Part shown: positions 42,309 to 51,087 of the stretch, piece after piece
Position numbering within the stretch: position 1 is the first letter of the stretch
Layout: every line of letters begins with the position of its first letter
From: Xanthocytophaga flava
Lineage (GTDB): Bacteria > Bacteroidota > Bacteroidia > Cytophagales > 172606-1
Assembly (NCBI GenBank): GCA_030068525.1
Contig: JASJOS010000011.1
Location: 1-64,000 of the forward strand
DNA length: 64,000 nucleotides
Reading direction: 5' to 3'
Notes under the pieces: generated by a model
What the model was told of the DNA's origin: nothing
Seen by the model: only the letters and a program-made list of their open reading frames with translations
Databases searched by the model: none
Translations under genes and position numbers: made by a program

Positions 42309-43808
42309 ATGAAAACATACTTAACGCTATTCTTCCTTGGGATATGCCTCCTTATAGGATGTATGTCAACAGTCAGAGCCCAGCCTACCAGGCGCTACAC
42401 GGCTGAGATCGAAAAACGGATCAAGCAGGTAGAGCAGAATTTGTGCACCTGGATGCAGATTGACGGAAGACCTAACTGGACACTGGCTGAACGGATGCGT
42501 TTTTACAATGTAAAGGGGGTAAGTATTGCTGTGATCCATAACTACCAGATCGAATGGGCAAAGGGATACGGCTGGGCAGATACCACAGATAAAAGACCTG
42601 TTTCAGAAAATACACTGTTTCAGGCAGCCTCAATCAGCAAGTCGCTGAATGCTGTAGGATGCCTGAAGCTGGTACAGAATCAGCAGGTAGCACTGGACAA
42701 AGATATTAATCAGTACCTGAAACGCTGGAAGTGTCCGTATGATTCCCTGGCACACGGAAAAGTAATTACTCTTGGTAATCTGCTAAGTCATACTGCCGGG
42801 CTCTCAGTACATGGATTTGCTGGCTACACAGACAAGGAGCCTCGTCCTTCTTTGCTACAGGTACTGGACGGCTTGCCACCTGCCAACTCTCCGGCAGTAC
42901 AGTTAATGGCAGAGCCCGGCGCCACAATGGAGTACTCAGGAGGAGGCACTACCCTGACACAACTTCTGGTAGAAGATGTGACCCAAAAGACGTATGCTCA
43001 GTACATGCAGACAGAGGTTCTGAACCCCTTAGGGATGGTACACAGTACCTTTGCTCAACCCCCTGCTGTAAAATTACAACATGAACTGGCTACAGGCTAT
43101 CGGTATGATGGTAAGCCAATAGGAAGTTTGTTCCATATCTATCCTGAACAAGCCGCAGCGGGCTTATGGACTACTCCAACGGATATTGCTACGTTTGTGC
43201 TGGAGATGCAGTTATCCTTGCAAGGCAAATCCAGTAAGGTATTGTCGCCCAAAATGACACGTCGTATGCTTACACCTTATTTGCCCCGTTACGATGCGGC
43301 TTTGGGTACATTCATTTTTATGAGGGAAGGAAAGGAGGCTGCCTATTTTCAGCATACTGGTTTGAATGAAGGCTTTTCGTCTGTATATTATGGTTCTGTA
43401 GAGGGAGGGAATGGAGTTGTAATTATGTGTAATTCCGATAACTTCGGACTAATCCGCGAATTGGTAAACAGTGTAGCTTCTGTATATACCTGGAAAGATT
43501 TTTACAATCCGGTAGTGAAAAAAGAGATAAAAGTGGCTTCTGCTACTACAGATGCTTATATTGGAAGCTATACCTGGAGTGAAGCACCTGATCAGACTAT
43601 TACAGTATATAAACAGGGTGAAAAGCTTCTATACCACAATAGTACTTCCCGCAATACCTGGGAGATGCATTTTACAGATGATACTACATTCTTTTTGTAT
43701 GAGCTTCCTCAAAACGAGTATACATTTTCGAGAGATGCGAATGGCAGCATTGATGGTATACAGGGACAAAGAGAAGATCAGGAATGGAAACTATCCAAGA
43801 TAAAATAA
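42309..43808 (+). CDS. Class C beta-lactamase-like serine hydrolase, 499 aa
   Basis: This is a penicillin-binding-protein-like serine hydrolase exported to the envelope. The signal peptide includes LLIGCMST, which could be a lipobox (Cys18), or cleavage may follow VRAQ. The active-site SxxK is Ser108-Ile-Ser-Lys111 (AASISKSL); the Tyr motif is YSGGG; a HTG triad is present in FQHTGLNEG. A C-terminal domain of about 100 residues has a lipocalin-like beta pattern. I used the ATG at 42309 (MKTYLTLFF), with clear signal-peptide sense; an upstream in-frame start at 42228 is unlikely. It lies between histidine-kinase and response-regulator genes, so it may be linked with that signalling path. Specific substrate unknown. 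Confidence 0.88.
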   Translation: MKTYLTLFFLGICLLIGCMSTVRAQPTRRYTAEIEKRIKQVEQNLCTWMQIDGRPNWTLAERMRFYNVKGVSIAVIHNYQIEWAKGYGWADTTDKRPVSENTLFQAASISKSLNAVGCLKLVQNQQVALDKDINQYLKRWKCPYDSLAHGKVITLGNLLSHTAGLSVHGFAGYTDKEPRPSLLQVLDGLPPANSPAVQLMAEPGATMEYSGGGTTLTQLLVEDVTQKTYAQYMQTEVLNPLGMVHSTFAQPPAVKLQHELATGYRYDGKPIGSLFHIYPEQAAAGLWTTPTDIATFVLEMQLSLQGKSSKVLSPKMTRRMLTPYLPRYDAALGTFIFMREGKEAAYFQHTGLNEGFSSVYYGSVEGGNGVVIMCNSDNFGLIRELVNSVASVYTWKDFYNPVVKKEIKVASATTDAYIGSYTWSEAPDQTITVYKQGEKLLYHNSTSRNTWEMHFTDDTTFFLYELPQNEYTFSRDANGSIDGIQGQREDQEWKLSKIK

Positions 43809-43811
43809 TTG

Positions 43812-44507
43812 ATGAAACTTACCGCTATTGCTATTGACGACGAACCCAGTGCATTGGAAGTTGTATCCAGACATGCCTCCAAGGTACCTTTTTTGGAACT
43901 TGTTGCCACATTTACAGATGCCTTCGATGCTATTCCTTTTCTCCGGCAAAACCGTGTAGATCTGTTGTTTGTAGACATTAAAATGCCTGATATCTCAGGA
44001 ATTGAGTTTGTGCAGACGTTGTCAAGAGTGCCGATGGTTGTATTTACTACCGCTTATTCCGAATATGCCGTGCAGGGTTTTGAACTGGATGCTATTGATT
44101 ACCTGCTTAAACCTTTTTCATTGGTACGATTTACCAAGTCGTGTACAAAAGCCCTAGAAATAAAGACGCTTCGGGAAGGCGATTCAGAGAAGTTTATTTT
44201 TGTCAAAACAGGGTATGAAGAAGAAAAAGTGTTGCTGGATGATATATTCTACATTGAGTCAGATGGGAACTATCTGATCTTTACGCTGAAAGGCCGAAAG
44301 CTGTTAAGCCGGCAAACCATGACAGATATTCTTCAGATGCTGCCGGAAGGGGCATTTATTCGGGTACACCGATCCTATATTATTGCTATCTCTAAAATTG
44401 AAAAAATTTCCCGTCATCAGCTTTGGATAGCTGACCATGAAATACCTATTGGCGCTTCCTATGAAGAAAGCCTGACAACGATTCGGGAACGCATCAATGC
44501 CCGATAA
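43812..44507 (+). CDS. LytTR-family response regulator, 231 aa
   Basis: The receiver domain (about 1-120) has the acidic pocket Asp9-Asp10, phosphorylation site Asp55 (VDIKMPD), Thr of FTTAYSEYA, and Lys of YLLKPFS. The C-terminal LytTR DNA-binding domain (about 130-228) contains IFYIESDGNYLIFTLKGRK and FIRVHRSYIIAISKIEK. It is the cognate regulator of the LytS-type kinase. The stop of the upstream hydrolase gene and this start are within 6 bases, so they are co-transcribed. TTG at 43809 could also start translation. Confidence 0.95.
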   Translation: MKLTAIAIDDEPSALEVVSRHASKVPFLELVATFTDAFDAIPFLRQNRVDLLFVDIKMPDISGIEFVQTLSRVPMVVFTTAYSEYAVQGFELDAIDYLLKPFSLVRFTKSCTKALEIKTLREGDSEKFIFVKTGYEEEKVLLDDIFYIESDGNYLIFTLKGRKLLSRQTMTDILQMLPEGAFIRVHRSYIIAISKIEKISRHQLWIADHEIPIGASYEESLTTIRERINAR

Positions 44508-44645
44508 GGCTTTGGATCTCTCAAAACAAAATCCTATCAACATCGCTTAAAATTGACTAGTGGGAGCTCTAGTACTTCTAATATGCCTGAGTCACAGAAG
44601 TGAATGTGCCTTAGATAATGCAGACAATGATTGAATTAATTCGAC

Positions 44646-44825
44646 AATGTAGGGACGATTGGCAGATCGCCCACGTTCCCACAGGCCGTGCTTGAGGTAA
44701 CAAACCATCATTGAAAATGTAGATGTATGCCTTGTTTCCCACAAATTCTGTTAGGAATCAATCTGAGGTTATGCTTTCCAAATCCAACCACAGCCTGTCA
44801 CGACTCGGCGTGGTCGCCCTACATT
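44646..44825. mobile_element. MITE-like element of 180 bases
   Basis: The ends are AATGTAGGGACGA (44646-44658) and TCGCCCTACATT (44814-44825), inverse complements over 12 bases apart from one inserted A. The 155 bases between have no ORF and are richer in GC than the surroundings, which fits a small non-autonomous element mobilised in trans. No target-site duplication was confirmed, and no transposase gene is in the window. Confidence 0.4.
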
Positions 44826-44885
44826 TGCTCAACGTAATTCAGCATTCGCTCCGGATTTGACTTGAATTATGCGTATGAAATTTTT

Positions 44886-45000
44886 TGCGGTGAGTTCCGG
44901 TCAAAGTGAATGCTTGCGGTTTATTCTGTTCAAAAGAATTTCGTGCGGTTAATTTAACGCATTAACAATTTTGCGGTGAGCTCTAGGCAAAAACTATTTT
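44886..45000. repeat. Degenerate tandem repeat with TGCGGT core, period 28-29 bases
   Basis: TGCGGT occurs at 44886, 44915, 44944 and 44972 (spacings 29, 29, 28). The following bases are similar between copies: GAGTTCCGGTCAAA, TTATTCTGTTCAAA, TAATTTAACGCATT and GAGCTCTAGGCAAA. An inverted ACCGCA is found near 45050. The regular spacing points to an iteron-like array or a decayed tandem duplication. Confidence 0.6.
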
Positions 45001-45114
45001 CCTCCAAACAAATCAAATAATCTCTTCTCTATGTCACTTGCGTTGAACGTACCGCAAAACGCGTTCTGCATATAATTCAGTTCGGCTAGCAATATGCACT
45101 CACCCTATGCAAAA

Positions 45115-46041
45115 CTATTCCTTTAATGAAATTCTTACCCAGGCAAACTCCTTCTCGTCCACATTGTCCCAGCCCCAGGTGACAGCATACTTGCCTGCTT
45201 TTACTTTAAAGACAGTACCTACACCCAGAATGTTCAGAGAATTGAGTTGCACAGGTGGATTCAAGTCTGCAATCGGCTCCAGTCCTGCCGCAGCTCCAAG
45301 GTCTCCTTGTGTCATTGGTGACCATGCCAGCACACCCCGTCCTGTAGGAAAGTTTAGAGTACCTACTTCGTATGATTTATCACTGGAGGCAATCACTTCC
45401 AGCGCTTTGGCTTTGTGTATGTCTTGCGTAGTTACAAATAACACTTCACTGCCTGTGGGTTCAAGAGCCAGTGTTACTATGTTAGGTCGTACATCCCAAA
45501 AGAGAGCCTGGGCATCATTCCCAAATGGAGCAATAGCGATCTCATCCTGATTTAGATACATTTCACAAATCTGTGTGTAGTCGGTATATGCTTCCATCAG
45601 AAGACGAAAGCTGATTTTCTCCTCCAGCAGAAAGTTGTATTGCAGCCCAATATGCTCCAGCCATGTATCCATCCATTTTTCTATGAGATCAGGTGTGGCA
45701 TGTGGTGGCAGTATGTTATACTTTCTGTTGATTACTTCATCCCATACAGTTTTTTTTACCTGCATCAGAAGTTGAGGTTGCTTCTCATACAACTCTTTGA
45801 GTAATAACAGTACAAACTCTTTACAAGAGGCTTCACTATAAAAGTAAATAGGCTGTACCATCTCAAAATCCGGTGAAATCTCATTTACCATTGGGCCATC
45901 GTATCTAATCCGGAATCGTTCGCTTAACAGTTCGTCGCTACCTTTCCATTGAGCATAGTCTTCAACAGAAGAAATCATAAAAGGTCCGCCTTCACTTCCC
46001 GCACTGCCATACCACACAAAATGCTTTTGTTGTGTTTGCAT
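45115..46041 (-). CDS. Imm21-like protein, 308 aa
   Basis: The N-terminal part (WYGSAGSEGGPFMISSVEDYAQWKG) and the C-terminal part (FPTGRGVLAWSPMTQGDLGA) resemble Imm21-type immunity proteins of polymorphic toxin systems. The middle, residues about 65-170, is helical and of unknown family. No cognate toxin gene is recognised next to it, so it would be an orphan or a cell-internal relative with another role. There is no signal peptide. The recognition is by motif memory and is weak. Confidence 0.55.
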   Translation of the reverse strand: MQTQQKHFVWYGSAGSEGGPFMISSVEDYAQWKGSDELLSERFRIRYDGPMVNEISPDFEMVQPIYFYSEASCKEFVLLLLKELYEKQPQLLMQVKKTVWDEVINRKYNILPPHATPDLIEKWMDTWLEHIGLQYNFLLEEKISFRLLMEAYTDYTQICEMYLNQDEIAIAPFGNDAQALFWDVRPNIVTLALEPTGSEVLFVTTQDIHKAKALEVIASSDKSYEVGTLNFPTGRGVLAWSPMTQGDLGAAAGLEPIADLNPPVQLNSLNILGVGTVFKVKAGKYAVTWGWDNVDEKEFAWVRISLKE

Positions 46042-46083
46042 ATACTATATATCTGTGATTAGTTGAGGTAGTCTGTATAGCGC

Positions 46084-46650
46084 TCAGGAAGCTGAAAACC
46101 GGCTTAATGTTTCGCGTGATACTCCGAGATAGGAGGCAATCAGCAACTTAGGTACCCGTTGAAGGAGTGTAGGATATTGCTGCATCAGTTGCTCATAACG
46201 CAATCGTGCATCGTTGTTGAGCAAAGATAAAATACGCTGTTGCATAGCCACATATCCCAAAGAAGCTTTCATTCGGAAAAAATACTCCATTTTATGTAGT
46301 TCAGCGCAAAGCAGTTTTTTGTTTTCAAACGATATACTGAGCAGTTCGGACGCTTCAATACAGTCAATATTCAGTGTGGCCTGTCTTTGAGTGATATACG
46401 CCTGATAATCGGTAACCCACCAGTTTTCCATAGCAAACTGTATAATATGTTCTTTGCCTGCCTCATTAGTATAGGAAGCCTTTAGCAGGCCATTCAGCAC
46501 AAAGTACTCATGGGTAACCAGAGTGCCTTCCTGTACCAGATATTGGTGTTTCTTTAACTTTTTATGTGTAAAGAGTGACTGTATATACTCAAATTCGGAA
46601 TCTGTCACTGCTACAATTTCTTCAATATGTTGCCTTAATACTATACTCAT
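46084..46650 (-). CDS. Crp/Fnr-family transcriptional regulator, 188 aa
   Basis: A cyclic-nucleotide-binding fold (about 20-110: LFTHKKLKKHQYLVQEGTLV, LNGLLKASYTNEAGKEHII) is joined to a C-terminal winged helix (about 140-188: IASYLGVSRETLSRF). The phosphate-binding cassette residues of true CRP are not obvious, as usual in Bacteroidota paralogs. I used the ATG at 46648-46650 (MSIVLRQHIEE); a start at 46689 adds 13 residues. It is divergent from the DJ-1/PfpI gene, which it may control. Confidence 0.9.
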   Translation of the reverse strand: MSIVLRQHIEEIVAVTDSEFEYIQSLFTHKKLKKHQYLVQEGTLVTHEYFVLNGLLKASYTNEAGKEHIIQFAMENWWVTDYQAYITQRQATLNIDCIEASELLSISFENKKLLCAELHKMEYFFRMKASLGYVAMQQRILSLLNNDARLRYEQLMQQYPTLLQRVPKLLIASYLGVSRETLSRFSAS

Positions 46651-46832
46651 GGATATTAAAAGAGGACTTGCTAAATATCTGATCTGCAAAAGTACATTTT
46701 ACCACATACAGATTGCTATTTCTTATACTATTCGTGTGATCTAAGTCACAGAAAAATTGTGATCTGTCTCCTTCTTAAACATACATAGATCTACCAACTT
46801 TGCCCCAGTAAAACAAACTTAGTTACCAGAAT

Positions 46833-47642
46833 ATGAAACGTAGTACAGCTTTTTTATGTATCGTCTTGTCTCTGTTTATAGCCTTACAGGGATATAGCCA
46901 ACGTAAAACAAAACACACAAAACATACCTCAACACATATGAAAACCAGGAAAGTACTTTTTGTTGTTACATCCTATGGTGAAATACAAGCCACAGGACAC
47001 AAAACCGGAATATGGCTCGAAGAATTGGCCTCTCCGTATTACCTTTTATTTGAACAGGATATCGAAGTGGTGATTGCCTCACCTAAAGGAGGTAAAGCCC
47101 CAATAGACCCTAAAAGCCTTGCTCCCGATTATGTAACAGCCTCTGTGAAGCGATTCCAGCAGGATGCAGATGCCCAGAAGAAACTGGATAACACGATTGC
47201 CCTCACACAGGTTAAAGCCAGTGATTATGATGCTATCTTCTATCCGGGGGGACATGGTCCTATGTGGGATCTTCCTGAGAACACACAGTCTATCCAACTC
47301 ATCGAATCATTTTATGCAGCTAACAAACCTGTAGCTCTGGTATGTCATGCTCCGGCAGCGCTAAAAAATGTGAAGGGCAAAGATGGCGCCCCTTTAATTA
47401 AAGGCAAGAAAGTGACAGGTTATTCCAATAGTGAAGAAGTAGCCGGAAATTCTACTCAGGAATGTCCGTTCCCACTGGAAGACATGCTAAAAGAAAAAGG
47501 AGGTAACTATGAAAGTGGTGGAGACTGGAAACCTTTTCTGGTAACTGATGGCCGACTGATCACAGGACAAAATCCAGCTTCATCCGAACTGGTAGCAACT
47601 GAAATTCTGAGTCAATTGGGAGTTACTGCCAAAGCAAAATAG
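46833..47642 (+). CDS. Exported DJ-1/PfpI-family protein (Hsp31-like), 269 aa
   Basis: A signal peptide (about 1-23, ending GYSQ) is followed by a DJ-1/PfpI fold. The nucleophile elbow is ALVCHAPAAL with the conserved Cys, and GHKTGIWLEELASP carries the usual Glu. DYDAIFYPGGHGPMWDL is the GGHG segment. Relatives act as glyoxalases, deglycase-like enzymes or chaperones; which applies here is unknown. Export to the periplasm is unusual for the family. It has a strong terminator downstream. Confidence 0.88.
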   Translation: MKRSTAFLCIVLSLFIALQGYSQRKTKHTKHTSTHMKTRKVLFVVTSYGEIQATGHKTGIWLEELASPYYLLFEQDIEVVIASPKGGKAPIDPKSLAPDYVTASVKRFQQDADAQKKLDNTIALTQVKASDYDAIFYPGGHGPMWDLPENTQSIQLIESFYAANKPVALVCHAPAALKNVKGKDGAPLIKGKKVTGYSNSEEVAGNSTQECPFPLEDMLKEKGGNYESGGDWKPFLVTDGRLITGQNPASSELVATEILSQLGVTAKAK

Positions 47643-47669
47643 GAACCAGCATATAGTAAAATATATATG

Positions 47670-47697
47670 ACAGGTCCGAGCAACTGTTCGGACCTGT
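47670..47697 (+). terminator. Terminator after the DJ-1/PfpI gene
   Basis: ACAGGTCCGA (47670-47679) pairs perfectly with TCGGACCTGT (47688-47697), followed by TTTTGTTTG on the plus strand, 28 bases past the stop. Confidence 0.9.
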
Positions 47698-47731
47698 TTT
47701 TGTTTGATGTTAAGTACTATGTCTTACTAGT

Positions 47732-48538
47732 CTATAATAATGCTAATATCCCAAAATGAAACTTCCGGGCTATACGACGTACAGATGGTGGAGGCCCAAA
47801 AACACAACCTTTGCAGTAACGAACAGTTCCCTTTTTATACTTTATAAATCGTATTATCTTTTTTTCATGTGCAGTTAAATGTAGCCTGTCCTTCTTTTTC
47901 AACTGAGAAAGCCCTTTCAATGCATATAGCTGTTTTTCGGTATTTATAGAATGTAACCAGACCATCAGGCTGTCTGTCTCTTTATTTTTAACAAAGTGTC
48001 TGATTTTTTCTTCCCATTCTGAAGGCCACCCAACTGGTCCACAACCTTCCTCATATACAGATTCTTCATCAAAAAGCTCATGTTCATCAATCTTAGTCTG
48101 AAATAAGGTTTGAAATTCGTTTCTAAAAAGCTGATAGGTACTATCATTTCTATACCTGGTAATAGTTTCATAATAATGTTCTTTCTGGCCTCCGACTAGT
48201 GTATCTTTCCGCTTACTTAGTTCATAATAACACAAAATCTTTGAGGTAGTTATACAGGTTACCCGAAACCAGTCAAATTCATAAGAAGATGGATTTTCTT
48301 TTTTGTATATACGGGCGTCTACACAAAAAATGACCTCCTTATAACCAGTAGTAAGATTGCGTATATAGTCACGGTATATAGTAGCACTCCCCTCATTGCG
48401 ATTCACACTATCCATGTATTTTTTCAGTTTACCAAAGCTTTTGGTTTGTAAAACAGCTACAAGGCTAGACTGCACCTGGGCATTCAAACTTGAAGACAGG
48501 AAAAAGAGAAAGAGTACAAGTAAAAAATGTTTATACAT
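47732..48538 (-). CDS. Hypothetical secreted protein, 268 aa
   Basis: A clear signal peptide begins at the ATG 48536-48538 (MYKHFLLVLFLFFLSSSLNA). No domain was recognised. The mature part has IYRDYIRNLTTGYKEVIFCV and, at the end, RYCKGCVFGPPPSVR, with two Cys. A longer in-frame start at 48586 is less likely, since the signal peptide would be displaced. Function unknown. Confidence 0.6.
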   Translation of the reverse strand: MYKHFLLVLFLFFLSSSLNAQVQSSLVAVLQTKSFGKLKKYMDSVNRNEGSATIYRDYIRNLTTGYKEVIFCVDARIYKKENPSSYEFDWFRVTCITTSKILCYYELSKRKDTLVGGQKEHYYETITRYRNDSTYQLFRNEFQTLFQTKIDEHELFDEESVYEEGCGPVGWPSEWEEKIRHFVKNKETDSLMVWLHSINTEKQLYALKGLSQLKKKDRLHLTAHEKKIIRFIKYKKGTVRYCKGCVFGPPPSVRRIARKFHFGILALL

Positions 48539-48715
48539 AAGCAGAAATGAGGCGGATAGGACGATAACTTGAGTGTGTAAAACCAAGCAATAAAAATGCC
48601 ATTCTTAGAATGTACAAAACAGGAGAGATGGTTAATACTGTCTCATATTATAGCATTATCAGAAGTGTTGTATAGTTAAGATGAAGATACTTTTTGAATA
48701 CGACATTTACTTCTA

Positions 48716-49258
48716 TCAGGTTGAGCTATATACAGATTTAATACAGTACCCAGCTAGCAAAGTGAGTTGTAGGATACTCTCCTGACTCAGGGATGGATCA
48801 TATACACCCAGAGCCAGATTAAATGTATCTGAAAAATTAAAAAATCCTGATAGTATACTAGTATCTTCCTGAAACTGTATGTGTGTAAACGTTATAACCA
48901 GATCTGATTTGTGTTTTACAATTCGGAATTCTTCGGTAGAAAATATTTTTCTGATCAGACGGTATTCCTGGTCTTCCAGATAAATAGTGCATATATAACC
49001 TGATAAGGACAGGGTCGGGAAGCTGATATAGCCAACAGGATGCTCATCATATAATACACTTGTTTGGCCTTCTTCTTTCTGAATGGTTAAGTTCTTCTCC
49101 AGAAAGGCGGTTTGATAACACATGCTGGGAAATAGAAAAGACCAGAATGACGTTTGGTTAGGTGCTTTTTCTTTTGTGAGTACAGTGATAGTCATTCCAT
49201 ACTCGTCCAGTAACTGGACATTCCAACTTTTGTAATATACCACAAGGGTGTATACCAT
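48716..49258 (-). CDS. Hypothetical protein, 180 aa
   Basis: The frame encodes a protein without signal peptide or membrane helix of note. It has beta-rich composition (e.g. TSVLYDEHPVGYISFPTLSL and YICTIYLEDQEYRLIRKIF), resembling a LURP-one/tubby-like or scramblase-like small domain only loosely. No family is named with confidence. Confidence 0.5.
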   Translation of the reverse strand: MVYTLVVYYKSWNVQLLDEYGMTITVLTKEKAPNQTSFWSFLFPSMCYQTAFLEKNLTIQKEEGQTSVLYDEHPVGYISFPTLSLSGYICTIYLEDQEYRLIRKIFSTEEFRIVKHKSDLVITFTHIQFQEDTSILSGFFNFSDTFNLALGVYDPSLSQESILQLTLLAGYCIKSVYSST

Positions 49259-49448
49259 AGGTGTTTTTCAGGAAGAAATCTCGAAGGTGTAAATTCATCT
49301 GAAAATACTTTTTTCTGGTAAGAATCAGAAATGAAATGGCATTTTTAGTAATAAGAAAACAGCATAGTTTACTTTCTCTCTACCTGGATGCAACCTCTAT
49401 AAGATTATGTGCATCTTGCTGTAAGACAATACCTACAACTCCACTACT

Positions 49449-50891
49449 ATGAAAAAACTTTCACTTTTGTCGCAAAGCTTTTTGCTACTTTGTCTGACTC
49501 ATTTGTCATTTTCCCAGACAGCCAACAAAGACATTCAAACTCTGAATGGGACCATACTCTCTGCTCAAAATATAACACAGCAAATAACACCACTTCTCGA
49601 CAGTGCACACATTCCAGGACTATCTCTCACCATTGTGAATCACTCTACAATTGTTTATTCACATGCGTTTGGTGTGAAGGATAAAACAACCAAAGCTCAT
49701 GTAACAACAAATACCCTGTTTGAAGCCGCCTCCCTGACAAAACCTGTTTTTGCGTTTGCCGTTTTAAAACTTGTAGAAGAAGGAAAAATCTCCCTGGATA
49801 AACCCTTGCATGAATATCTTGACAAACCGTATGAAGGGTTGACAGACAAACGATACAATGCCATTACTGCCCGTATGGTACTTAGTCATACTACAGGCTT
49901 CCCTAACTGGCGGGATGATAAGTTAACAATTGGTTTTACACCTGGAGAGAAGTTTAGTTACTCAGGTGAAGGATATGTATTTCTGCAAAAAGTAGTTGAG
50001 CACATCACCCAAATGCCTCTGGATAAACTCATTCAGACTAAAGTTTTTACACCTCTTTTAATGAAAAATAGCTACATGGTTTGGACTTCCGTTATACAGT
50101 CACGGGTAGCAACTGCCTATGATAGGAGTGGAAAATCTGTAAAGGGAAATCAATCCAAAGAAGCTAATGCTGCCTACTCACTTTATACAACAGCAGAAGA
50201 TTACGCCCGGTTATTAATTGCGATTCTCAAACCTGCTGTTTTACAGTCGTCATCCATTACCGCCATGCTTACCCCGCAAATCTCCCTGTCAGATGCCCAA
50301 CCCGCTTTATCTTGGGGATTAGGATGGGGACTGGAAAAAACGTCGCAAGGCATTGTAGGCTTTCATTGGGGTGATAATCCAGGCTATAAAGCGTACACAC
50401 TACTAGTGCCTGAAAAAGAAATGGCACTCGTTTATTTTACCAATAGTGACAATGGCTTGAACATTCGGGATCGACTGGTTGATGTTACATTAGGAGGGAA
50501 GTATACCCTCTACGATTGGTTAGGCTATGATCAGTATAATTCCCCACAAACACTGTTATGGGAAACCGCCCGTGTAAAAGGTGTGCAAGCAGTTCTGGAT
50601 CAATACCGTAAGTTCAAGGAAAATGCAATCATAAAACCAGATGAGAACATACTGTATAAGCTTGGATACAAATTCTATTACGAGAAGAAATATCCGGAAG
50701 CCATTGAAGTGTTTCAGTTTAATACAAAAGAATATCCTTCCTATTGGAAAAACTATGTAGCCTTGGCGGATACCTATGGCAATATGGAGAAGATGGAATT
50801 GTGTATACAAAACCTTGAAAAAGCTATTGAGTTGAATCCTGACTTTGAACAAGGCAAACAAATGCTCAAACAACTGAAAGAGAAGAAGTAA
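49449..50891 (+). CDS. Serine hydrolase (beta-lactamase class C type) with C-terminal TPR, 480 aa
   Basis: A signal peptide (1-23) leads to a PBP-like serine hydrolase domain. The SxxK is Ser95-Leu-Thr-Lys98 (AASLTKPVF), the Tyr motif is YSGEGY, and FHWGDNPGYKA gives the third motif (HWG). A C-terminal extension (about 390-480) contains TPR-like repeats (LYKLGYKFYYEKKYPEAIEVF and NYVALADTYGNMEKMELCIQ). It is expected in the periplasm or on the cell surface. Enzyme specificity is not readable. It is separate in sequence from the other serine hydrolase of the window, at 42309-43808. Confidence 0.88.
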   Translation: MKKLSLLSQSFLLLCLTHLSFSQTANKDIQTLNGTILSAQNITQQITPLLDSAHIPGLSLTIVNHSTIVYSHAFGVKDKTTKAHVTTNTLFEAASLTKPVFAFAVLKLVEEGKISLDKPLHEYLDKPYEGLTDKRYNAITARMVLSHTTGFPNWRDDKLTIGFTPGEKFSYSGEGYVFLQKVVEHITQMPLDKLIQTKVFTPLLMKNSYMVWTSVIQSRVATAYDRSGKSVKGNQSKEANAAYSLYTTAEDYARLLIAILKPAVLQSSSITAMLTPQISLSDAQPALSWGLGWGLEKTSQGIVGFHWGDNPGYKAYTLLVPEKEMALVYFTNSDNGLNIRDRLVDVTLGGKYTLYDWLGYDQYNSPQTLLWETARVKGVQAVLDQYRKFKENAIIKPDENILYKLGYKFYYEKKYPEAIEVFQFNTKEYPSYWKNYVALADTYGNMEKMELCIQNLEKAIELNPDFEQGKQMLKQLKEKK

Positions 50892-51000
50892 TTATGGACC
50901 TCTCAAGGAAGCCTGTAAATAAAAGGAAAAGCACCTCGTAGAAGAACAACTCTCTTCTTTGTCCTTCTGAAAGAACTCTTAAAACACACATATTCATGTC

Positions 51001-51031
51001 TTGAGTGAGATAGGGTTGGTCTCTACATTTG
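51001..51031 (+). promoter_or_regulatory. Candidate promoter of the 51088 gene
   Basis: TTG (51001-51003) is separated by 20 bases from TACATTTG (51024-51031). This fits the Bacteroidota consensus and would start transcription near 51038, 50 bases before the ATG. Confidence 0.6.
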
Positions 51032-51087
51032 TATACATCTCAGGCTAGTCTGCCTTTATTAAATTGTAGCACCTACAAGATACAACC

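Larger units (their letters stand above)
44508..45114. other. Accessory-looking gap after the two-component locus
   Basis: These 607 bases hold no credible gene. They contain a 180-base element with terminal inverted repeats (44646-44825) and a degenerate 28-29-base tandem repeat (44886-45000). Confidence 0.6.

Noticed and set aside
44886-45000. CRISPR array
   Set aside because: Only about 6 bases per unit are conserved, units total 28-29 bases, and no cas genes are present.
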